A DNA stretch of 64,000 nucleotides from Bacteroidota bacterium (lineage in GTDB: Bacteria; Bacteroidota; Bacteroidia; B-17B0; Aurantibacillaceae). The notes under the pieces are model-generated. The model was not told where the DNA came from. It did not search any database and saw only the letters and a program-made list of their open reading frames with translations. Position numbers and translations under genes: made by a program. Positions 26,998 to 33,545 of the stretch are shown here, one piece after another; positions within the stretch are counted from its first letter, which is position 1, and each line of letters opens with the position of its first letter. The stretch is from contig JAFDYB010000042.1 in NCBI GenBank assembly GCA_018267655.1, positions 1 to 64,000 of the forward strand, in the 5' to 3' direction.

Positions 26998-28665
26998 ATG
27001 AACCTTAAATTAATAAAAAACAAAAAAGTGCTTACGGCCATGTTAGCCGTTTTAGCCTTTTCTTGTACAAGAGAACGTTCTCCTATTACCGGTTGGTCAT
27101 ATAACGACCCAACAAATGGAGGATTTGAAAAACCACCTTATGAAGAGCAAGAAACAGGCCCCGGCTTAGTGTTAATTGAAGGTGGTACCTACACAATGGG
27201 GCGTACAGAACAAGATGTTACCTATGAATGGAACAACGTACCTCGTAGAGTAACTGTATCTTCTTTCTATATGGACGAAACCGAAGTAAGTAACTTTGGT
27301 TATTTGGAATATTTGTATTGGACTCAAAGAGTATTTGGGCCAACTTTTCCAGATGTATATTATAAAGCATTACCCGACACATTAGTGTGGCGCGAAAAAT
27401 TAGCCTACAACGAACCTTATGTGGAGTATTACTTACGCCACCCATCATACCGAGACTACCCTGTTGTTGGTGTTAATTGGCTGCAAGCCAATGATTTTTG
27501 TGCCTGGCGTACAGACCGCGTAAACGAGTTTATTTTAATTCGTGAAGGCTTGTTAGAGCACGTGCCAAACCCATCTGATCAAGATTATTTTAGTACAGAT
27601 GCCTATTTAGCCGGTAAATGGCAAGGACAATTAAAACAAAAATTACCTTCGTTTGATGAACAAAACCCTGAGCGTGATGTGCGTATGGAAGATGGTATGT
27701 TTTTACCAAAATATCGTCTGCCAACAGAAGCTGAATGGGAATATGCAGCTTACGGTTTAATTGGCAACACAATTGGTGAGCGTATTACAGACAGAAGAAT
27801 TTATCCTTGGAATGGACATGGCGTTCGTAATGCTCAAGATAAATTTATAGGTCAAATCAACGCAAACTTTGTACGTGGTGCTGGTGATTATATGGGAACC
27901 GCAGGCTTCTTAAACGATAATGCAGACATTACAGCACCTGTTTATTCATACTGGCCAAACGATTATGGCTTATATAATATGGCAGGTAACGTTTGCGAGT
28001 GGGTAATGGATGTTTACCGTCCTAATACATTGCAAGATGCCGATGAATTTAGACCATTTCGCGGAAACGTATTTACAACTCAAAAACGCGATAGCACAAC
28101 CGGAGTTGCAGGATTGGGTCAAGAAATTCAAACTAACGTAGATGGCCCCGTTTATCAAAAATATAAGCATAAAGTTAACCCTCCATCTGCACATGGGGTA
28201 AGTGGTGAAACTATTGAAGTTACAGACAGTGTTTCCACAATAATGACAAACCCTGATGGTAACGGTTATGCTAACGTTACTGCAGAAGGCAAAGCAGATA
28301 TACCAGGCAGAGTTCAATGGCGTGAAGTAAGTTCTGCTTTTAGTACAGATAATCTTGACGAGCGTAGAAATTATAAAACTGCCGATTACATTAATTACCT
28401 AGATGGAGATGTAAACTCAAGTATATATTACCCTGATGGGGAAGATGCTTACACAGAAAGAGGCGATAAATTAATGTATGAATATGCAAAAACATCTTTA
28501 GTAAATGATAAATCAAGAGTTTATAAAGGCGGCAGTTGGCGCGATAGGGCTTATTTTGTAAACCCCGGCACCCGCAGATTTCTTGATCAACGACAAACAG
28601 CAGCTTGGTTAGGCTTCCGCTGCGCAATGACTCGCTTAGGAAGTCCGGTTGGATTAGGAAAATAA
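26998..28665 (+). CDS. gldJ: Gliding motility lipoprotein GldJ
   Basis: GldJ is an outer-membrane-associated lipoprotein needed for gliding and for stability of the T9SS. The 555-residue product has a lipobox ending FSC (Cys 23), the GldJ-specific segment YNDPTNGGFEKPPYEEQETGPGLVLIEGG, and a formylglycine-generating-enzyme-like (SUMF1) fold with TEVSNFGYLEYL, LPTEAEWEYAAYG, MAGNVCEWVMDVY and GGSWRDRAYF. The EEQETGPG region and length separate it from GldK/PorK. Family members lack FGE activity; the catalytic cysteine pair was not seen. It lies near porU/porV, as in other Bacteroidota, and a strong terminator follows. Confidence 0.9.
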   Translation: MNLKLIKNKKVLTAMLAVLAFSCTRERSPITGWSYNDPTNGGFEKPPYEEQETGPGLVLIEGGTYTMGRTEQDVTYEWNNVPRRVTVSSFYMDETEVSNFGYLEYLYWTQRVFGPTFPDVYYKALPDTLVWREKLAYNEPYVEYYLRHPSYRDYPVVGVNWLQANDFCAWRTDRVNEFILIREGLLEHVPNPSDQDYFSTDAYLAGKWQGQLKQKLPSFDEQNPERDVRMEDGMFLPKYRLPTEAEWEYAAYGLIGNTIGERITDRRIYPWNGHGVRNAQDKFIGQINANFVRGAGDYMGTAGFLNDNADITAPVYSYWPNDYGLYNMAGNVCEWVMDVYRPNTLQDADEFRPFRGNVFTTQKRDSTTGVAGLGQEIQTNVDGPVYQKYKHKVNPPSAHGVSGETIEVTDSVSTIMTNPDGNGYANVTAEGKADIPGRVQWREVSSAFSTDNLDERRNYKTADYINYLDGDVNSSIYYPDGEDAYTERGDKLMYEYAKTSLVNDKSRVYKGGSWRDRAYFVNPGTRRFLDQRQTAAWLGFRCAMTRLGSPVGLGK

Positions 28666-28689
28666 TAATCTTGTTAATAAAATTAATTT

Positions 28690-28722
28690 AACCCTTTGGA
28701 ATATAACCAAAGGGTTTTTTAT
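28690..28722 (+). terminator. Rho-independent terminator after gldJ
   Basis: AACCCTTTGG and CCAAAGGGTT form a 10-bp stem with a 7-base loop and a T-rich tail. It separates gldJ from murF. Confidence 0.85.
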
Positions 28723-28736
28723 TTTTAAACTTTACC

Positions 28737-30053
28737 GTGAAATCAATTGACATAAAAATATTGTATCAACTTTACTTAGAATGTAAACAAGTAGTTTGTA
28801 CAGATACCCGCAAAATTATCAAAGACTCTCTTTTTATTGCACTTCAAGGAGCTAATTATGATGCTAATGCCTTTGCTAATGAGGCGTTAAATAAAGGTGC
28901 AAAATATGCTTTAGTAAGCGATGCCTCTATTTCAAATAACAATTCGATTTTTTACACTAATGATACTTTAACTGCACTTCAAGAACTAGCTGCCCATCAT
29001 AGACAGCAATTTAATATTCCTTTATTGGCAATAACCGGCAGCAATGCAAAAACTACACACAAAGAACTTACAGGGGCTGTTATTTCTAAAAAATATAATA
29101 CCCTTATTACCGAAGGAAACTTGAATAATCATATTGGAGTTCCGCTTACGCTGTTAAAGCTAAATGAACAACATCAGTTTGCAATTATTGAAATGGGTGC
29201 AAACCATCAAGGTGAGATTAATAAATTATGTGAAATTGCAGCGCCAAATTTTGGACTAATTACTAATATTGGCAAAGCGCATTTAGAAGGATTTGGAGGA
29301 TTTGAAGGAGTAAAAAAAGGAAAAAGTGAAATGTATAAATACCTACAAAAACATGGAGGAAAAGTTTTTGTAAACGGAGACGATAAAGTATTGGTTGAAT
29401 TATCACAACCAAACAAAACTATAACCTATGGCACTCAAAATTATAACTCAGTCATCGGTATTAATACAACACAGGATGAATTTGTAAGGTTTAATTTTTC
29501 AATAAACAGCAAAAATCCTGATTGGAGCGATTCCGAAAATATTCAAACAAAATTAGTTGGACAATATAATTTTATTAATTGCTTAGCTGCTGCATGCATT
29601 GGTAATTGGTTTGGAATTACAAAAACGCAAATAAAAGAAGCGCTTGAAAACTATGAGCCTAACATGAACCGATCTCAATTGTACAAAACCAAAACTAATA
29701 CTTTAATTTTAGATGCCTATAACGCTAACCCCGATAGCATGAAACTTGCTATTGAGAATTTTGCAGCCTTACAACACAACAATAAATGGCTGTTTTTAGG
29801 AGCCATGTTTGAACTTGGAGAGTATAGCAAGCAAGAACATGAAAAATTAATATCCTTGTTAAATAGCCTAAAAATCAATAATGCTATATTGGTAGGAAAT
29901 GAATTTTGTAATATTGAACACAGCAATTATAAAGTAATTAATACGACAACCGAATGCATTAATTTTATACAAAATCAAAAAATAAATGATGCAATGATTT
30001 TAATAAAAGGATCGCGTGGTATGAAAATGGAGAGTTTAATTGATTATTTATAA
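28737..30053 (+). CDS. murF: UDP-MurNAc-tripeptide-D-alanyl-D-alanine ligase
   Basis: MurF adds D-Ala-D-Ala to the UDP-MurNAc tripeptide in cytoplasmic peptidoglycan synthesis. The 438-residue length is normal. Domains: N-terminal substrate domain with CTDTRKIIKDSLFIAL, central ATPase with FAIIEMGANHQGEI and TNIGKAHLEGFGG, and C-terminal ligase domain with LILDAYNANPDSM and LGAMFELG. The start is GTG at 28737; the following Lys-Ser gives the usual N terminus. Oddity: the P-loop reads TGSNAKTTHKE at about 100-110 instead of the usual TGSNGKTT-KE, with Ala 104 replacing the second conserved glycine. All other motifs look intact. Confidence 0.95.
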   Translation: MKSIDIKILYQLYLECKQVVCTDTRKIIKDSLFIALQGANYDANAFANEALNKGAKYALVSDASISNNNSIFYTNDTLTALQELAAHHRQQFNIPLLAITGSNAKTTHKELTGAVISKKYNTLITEGNLNNHIGVPLTLLKLNEQHQFAIIEMGANHQGEINKLCEIAAPNFGLITNIGKAHLEGFGGFEGVKKGKSEMYKYLQKHGGKVFVNGDDKVLVELSQPNKTITYGTQNYNSVIGINTTQDEFVRFNFSINSKNPDWSDSENIQTKLVGQYNFINCLAAACIGNWFGITKTQIKEALENYEPNMNRSQLYKTKTNTLILDAYNANPDSMKLAIENFAALQHNNKWLFLGAMFELGEYSKQEHEKLISLLNSLKINNAILVGNEFCNIEHSNYKVINTTTECINFIQNQKINDAMILIKGSRGMKMESLIDYL

Positions 30054-30161
30054 ACTTAAAAAATAATATATTTTTACACACTCATCCGAGCTTTTATTAA
30101 AACGAGTCAACAATTCTCTGTAACCCTTACTGTTACTGATTAAGTTTGGAGTTCCTACCTT

Positions 30162-30184
30162 TGTGCGGACAGTTTTTAGTTGAC
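30162..30184 (+). repeat. Candidate left inverted repeat of the IS3 element
   Basis: TGTGCGGACAGTTTTTAG and the following bases match the reverse complement of the right end at about 15 of 22 positions. Confidence 0.4.
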
Positions 30185-30206
30185 CTAAAGCAGCTACCTT
30201 TAACAA

Positions 30207-30491
30207 ATGGAAAACAGAACAACCCGTTACAGCGAAGATTTTAAAAATAAAGCTGTAGAATTAGCCATTGAGCGCGGCAATTTAGTCGCTGTATCAAGAG
30301 AATTAAAAGTTAGTAAAGTTTCTTTGCGAAGTTGGAAAACGAAGTACGAACAACAACTGAATCCAGTTGGTAGGACTTTATTAAAAGAACAAGAAGAGAT
30401 AAAGCGCTTGCGTAAAGCCCTGCGCGATGCTGAGGAGGAGCGAGATATTTTAAAAAAGGCGGTGAGCATTTTCTCCACGAAAGACCGATAA
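30207..30491 (+). CDS. IS3-family transposase OrfA (HTH protein)
   Basis: The 94-residue protein has an N-terminal helix-turn-helix (YSEDFKNKAVELAIERGNLVAVSRELKVSKVSLRSWKTKYEQ) and a C-terminal leucine-zipper-like coiled coil (LLKEQEEIKRLRKALRDAEEERDILKKAV) typical of OrfA. At 30452-30458 is the slippery heptamer AAAAAAG, in the phase A_AAA_AAG. A -1 slip there leads into a frame open through to orfB, making the OrfAB transposase, the usual IS3 mechanism. Without slipping, OrfA ends at TAA 30489-30491. OrfA alone is usually a regulator of transposition. Confidence 0.92.
   Translation: MENRTTRYSEDFKNKAVELAIERGNLVAVSRELKVSKVSLRSWKTKYEQQLNPVGRTLLKEQEEIKRLRKALRDAEEERDILKKAVSIFSTKDR
30452..30458 (+). 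promoter_or_regulatory. Programmed -1 frameshift site, orfA to orfB
   Basis: AAAAAAG lies in the correct phase for -1 slippage in orfA. From the shifted frame the sequence is open through GGT GAG CAT onward into the ATG of orfB, giving a fused transposase. Confidence 0.8.
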
Positions 30492-30499
30492 AAAAATAT

Positions 30500-31384
30500 A
30501 TGTTTATGAATAAATATTCATCAGAGCATTCGGTTGGGAAAATGTGTAGGGTTATTAAAGCCAGTCGTAGTGGGTATTACAAATGGAAATTAGGTATTGT
30601 ATCTGAGCGAACGCATCGTAGAGAGTACATTAAGGAAGAAATAAAGCAAGTGTTTATCAAAAGTAAAAATACCTACGGTAGCCCACGAATAACAAAAGAA
30701 TTGAAACAGCAGGGCATTAAAGTATCGCGTAAAATGGTAGCTAAATTAATGCAGGAAATGGGTTTAAAAAGTAAAGTGAAAAAGAAGTATAAAGTAACAA
30801 CAAATTCATCGCATCGCTATGTAGTAGCTGAAAATCTATTGAATAGAAATTTTACTGTAAGCAGAAAAAACGAAGTGTGGGTGTCTGATATTAGTTATAT
30901 AGATACTAAAGAAGGCTGGCTCTACATTACAACGGTGCTGGACTTGTTTGATAGAACGATTGTTGGCTGGGCATTTAGTAACACCATGTATACTACTGAG
31001 ACGAGTTTAGCCGCTTTTAAAATGGCTCGAATGCATCAGCCTATTGATGTAAACAAACCTTTGCTTTTTCATTCAGACAGAGGTATCCAATACGCTTGCG
31101 ATGAGTTTAAGAAGTTATTATCCCAGCATAACAATGTAACACAAAGTATGAGTAGAAAAGGTAATTGTTGGGATAATGCCGTAGCAGAAAGTTTCTTTAA
31201 AACCTTAAAAACCGAACACGTGTATCACCATAAATACATCACCCGAAAAGAAGCTGCTGCCTCTATTTTTGGCTACATAGAAACTTGGTACAACAAGCAT
31301 AGACGACACAAACATCTAAATAATTTAACTATATTTGAATACGAACAATTAATAAAAATCAATAACCTAAAAAATGCTGCTTGA
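30500..31384 (+). CDS. IS3-family transposase OrfB (DDE integrase catalytic subunit)
   Basis: The 294-residue product has an HTH_21 segment (SKNTYGSPRITKELKQQGIKVSRKMVAKLMQEMGL) and an rve catalytic domain. The DDE triad is visible: Asp in VWVSDISYI, Asp in LFHSDRGIQYA, and Glu in NCWDNAVAESFFKTLKTE. The tail YIETWYNKHRRHKHLNNLTIFEYE is typical. It is in the -1 frame relative to orfA and probably works as the OrfAB frameshift product; its own ATG at 30500 is only the nominal start. The reading frame is complete with no stop or frameshift. Confidence 0.93.
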   Translation: MFMNKYSSEHSVGKMCRVIKASRSGYYKWKLGIVSERTHRREYIKEEIKQVFIKSKNTYGSPRITKELKQQGIKVSRKMVAKLMQEMGLKSKVKKKYKVTTNSSHRYVVAENLLNRNFTVSRKNEVWVSDISYIDTKEGWLYITTVLDLFDRTIVGWAFSNTMYTTETSLAAFKMARMHQPIDVNKPLLFHSDRGIQYACDEFKKLLSQHNNVTQSMSRKGNCWDNAVAESFFKTLKTEHVYHHKYITRKEAAASIFGYIETWYNKHRRHKHLNNLTIFEYEQLIKINNLKNAA

Positions 31385-31385
31385 T

Positions 31386-31407
31386 GTTAATAAAAAATTG
31401 TCCACTA
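31386..31407 (-). repeat. Candidate right inverted repeat of the IS3 element
   Basis: Read on the minus strand it begins TAGTGGACAATTTTTTATT, an imperfect partner of the left end. The exact boundary is uncertain. Confidence 0.4.
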
Positions 31408-31590
31408 AATGGTTGCAATTCCAATATTTACGGTTACTCTTATACAAACAAAACACAAATGCTCGTTGCACAAACTGGCAATAACGACATTCAACTAAAT
31501 TTTGCAAACTATTATTCATACGGCAAATGCCGTATTGATTTTTACGAAAACTCTACACTTATTACAAAAACTAAATATTTAAAGTGGTAG
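31408..31590 (+). pseudogene. Possible 3' remnant of a gene interrupted by the IS
   Basis: From the right IS end a frame stays open for about 60 residues (IYGYSYTNKTQMLVAQTGNN ... FYENSTLITKTKYLKW) before a TAG. The composition looks like the end of a secreted Bacteroidota protein, but no family is recognised. No matching 5' part is found in the 108 bases between murF and the IS, so if it is a remnant the rest has been lost. The only start is a TTG/ATG inside the IS end. An 8-bp hairpin (ATACGGCA/TGCCGTAT, 31518-31535) lies within it. It may also be chance. Confidence 0.3.
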
Positions 31591-31633
31591 AAAAATTTAT
31601 TTTTAAGGGTAGTTTGTGTTAAGATAATTTTTT

Positions 31634-32791
31634 TTAACCAAGCACTTGCTTTAAATCTTCTAATAAATCTTCTACATCTTCAACGCCAACGCTTAATCTT
31701 AATAAATTATCAACTACACCGGCTTTATCGCGTTCCTCTTTTGGAATGCTTGCATGCGTCATAGTAACAGGATGGTTTATTAAAGATTCAACTCCACCCA
31801 AACTTTCTGCTAATGAAAACACATTAAATGATGAGGCTATTTTAAATGTTTGTTCTTTTGTGTGATTTTTTAGCACAATTGAAATCATTCCTCCAAAATC
31901 ATTCATTTGCTTTTTTGCAATTAAGTGATTGGTGTGATCTTCAAAACCCGGCCAATAAACCTTTTCTATTTTTGGGTGATTTTTTAAAAAAGTAGCTATT
32001 ATTTTTCCGTTATAACAATGGCGTTCCATGCGTAAATGAAGTGTTTTTATTCCTCTTAAAACTAAAAAGGAATCCATAGGGCCTGGCGTTGCACCACATG
32101 AATTATGTATAAAAGCCAAATCAGTATAAAGTTTTTCGCTGTTGGTAATTAAAGCCCCCATAATAACATCGCTATGACCGCCAAGGTATTTTGTAACAGA
32201 ATGCATTACTATATCTGCTCCTAATTTTAAAGGGTTTTGAAGGTATGGCGAAGCAAAGGTATTATCCACTGCAACGGTTATGTTTTTTTGTTTTGCAATT
32301 TCGCAAACTCCCTCTATATCAATTATTTGCATAGTTGGATTGGTGGGAGTTTCTAACCAAATTAGTTTTGTTTTTTGGTTAATATATGCTGTTATATTTG
32401 CGGGATTACTAAGATTAATAAAATGAAATTTAATACCAAAACGAGCAAACACTTTGTCGAACATTCTATAACTGCCGCCATACAAGTCATCGCCTGTAAT
32501 AACTTCATCACCTGGGTTTAGTAATTTTATAATGGCGTCAATTGCACCCATTCCGCTTGAAAAGCAAAGGCAATATTTGCCATTTTCAAGTGCAGCAATA
32601 TTTTTTTCGAGTGCCATGCGCGTAGGGTTTTTACCGCGGGCATAAGCAAAGCCTTTGTGCGTACCCGGACTTTCTTGAACAAAAGTTGATGTTTGAAAAA
32701 TTGGAGTCATTATTGCTCCTGTACTAGGGTCTGGCTCAAGACCTGCATGTATTGCCTTGGTGCCAAATTTATAATTTTTGTTGTGGCTCAT
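31634..32791 (-). CDS. Cystathionine gamma-synthase/lyase family PLP enzyme
   Basis: This 385-residue enzyme belongs to the Cys/Met-metabolism PLP family (MetB/MetC/CGL). Motifs: YARGKNPTRMALEKNIAALE, LFSSGMGAI-type phosphate loop as CFSSGMGAIDA, VDNTFASPYLQNPLKLGADIV, and the PLP lysine in HSVTKYLGGHSD at about 201. The C-terminal SLAESLGGVESLINHPVTMTHASIP is characteristic. Sequence alone does not separate cystathionine gamma-synthase, gamma-lyase and beta-lyase; the family is bifunctional in many genomes. ATG at 32791. It stands alone, 52 bases upstream (on the plus map) of recO's end and in the same direction. Confidence 0.92.
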   Translation of the reverse strand: MSHNKNYKFGTKAIHAGLEPDPSTGAIMTPIFQTSTFVQESPGTHKGFAYARGKNPTRMALEKNIAALENGKYCLCFSSGMGAIDAIIKLLNPGDEVITGDDLYGGSYRMFDKVFARFGIKFHFINLSNPANITAYINQKTKLIWLETPTNPTMQIIDIEGVCEIAKQKNITVAVDNTFASPYLQNPLKLGADIVMHSVTKYLGGHSDVIMGALITNSEKLYTDLAFIHNSCGATPGPMDSFLVLRGIKTLHLRMERHCYNGKIIATFLKNHPKIEKVYWPGFEDHTNHLIAKKQMNDFGGMISIVLKNHTKEQTFKIASSFNVFSLAESLGGVESLINHPVTMTHASIPKEERDKAGVVDNLLRLSVGVEDVEDLLEDLKQVLG

Positions 32792-32843
32792 AATATAAAA
32801 AGAGACAAAAATAAAACTAAAAATTGAAGAGAGATAACAATTT

Positions 32844-33545
32844 TTAATTTAAAACATCTTGCAATACTTCTATACTTTTTAAATAATTAAAATTTGGTAT
32901 ATGTTCAGCAAAATAACCGGTTAAAATTTTTACTATTAAATTTCGCTGTTGTTTATTAGTTGCTTGTTTTGTTTTTAAAAATTCGCTAAAGATAATTGAT
33001 TCTGAACCGTTTAAACCAAGCGGAAATGGAAATTCAACGTTAATAAATGAGCCTTCTTTTAAATTAAAAAAGCAATTATTGTCCGAAAAATTATTTAAAG
33101 GTTCAAAGCCTAAAAATATGGTTAAATCAATCATTAAAACGAGGTGTGTATTTTCAAAAGAGTTAGTGCTTTCATCAAAATTTTTTATTGATTGAAAAAT
33201 GTGATCAAATAACTCTTCATTAACAACGTGTTCTTTCAAGCTTTTTATAAATAGTTCGTTAATAAATTGAAATATGCAGAGTTTAAATAAATTAGTAGAT
33301 ACGCTTTTGTAATTATAATAGCAGTTAGCCTCATTTAAAAATAAAATTGAGTTAGCTGATTTTTTGCTATAAACAATATCTATAAAATGCAAAGGTTGTA
33401 CAACGGCATTGTAAGTATTGTTTTTTTTAGACCGAGCGACAATAAAACTGAGCAAGCCATTTTTTTTTGTAAAGCATTTAATAATTGATTTTTTATCGCT
33501 GTACTTAATTACTTGAAGTACTAGGGCTTTATCTGAAAAAATCAT
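32844..33545 (-). CDS. recO: DNA repair protein RecO
   Basis: RecO acts in the RecFOR pathway, loading RecA on SSB-coated DNA and annealing strands. The 233-residue product has the N-terminal OB fold (KALVLQVIKYSDKKSIIKCFTKKNGLLSFIVARSKK) and the helical C-terminal domain (LVLMIDLTIFLGFEPLNN). The usual zinc-finger cysteines of some RecO proteins are not present as a clear set, which is common in this phylum. Its ATG overlaps the porZ stop by one base (TAATG), so it is translationally coupled to porZ. Confidence 0.88.
   Translation of the reverse strand: MIFSDKALVLQVIKYSDKKSIIKCFTKKNGLLSFIVARSKKNNTYNAVVQPLHFIDIVYSKKSANSILFLNEANCYYNYKSVSTNLFKLCIFQFINELFIKSLKEHVVNEELFDHIFQSIKNFDESTNSFENTHLVLMIDLTIFLGFEPLNNFSDNNCFFNLKEGSFINVEFPFPLGLNGSESIIFSEFLKTKQATNKQQRNLIVKILTGYFAEHIPNFNYLKSIEVLQDVLN

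Larger units (their letters stand above)
30162..31407 (+). mobile_element. IS3-family insertion sequence
   Basis: The element has the two-frame orfA/orfB arrangement of the IS3 family (IS150-like group by the HTH and DDE segments). Candidate imperfect terminal inverted repeats lie at 30162-30184 and about 31386-31407; they share the core GGACA followed by a T run. No target-site duplication is obvious, so the exact ends are uncertain by some tens of bases. A TAnnTTTG-like element, TACCTTTG at 30156-30163, overlaps the left end and could drive the transposase. Both reading frames are intact, so the element may be active. Only one copy occurs in this window. Confidence 0.85.

Noticed and set aside
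27970-28317. 115-codon minus-strand frame inside gldJ
   Set aside because: Antisense shadow of a strongly conserved coding region.
26998-28665. Naming this gene gldK/porK
   Set aside because: Both share the SUMF1 fold, but the length and the EEQETGPG segment after a short linker fit GldJ, and no gldL, gldM or gldN follow.
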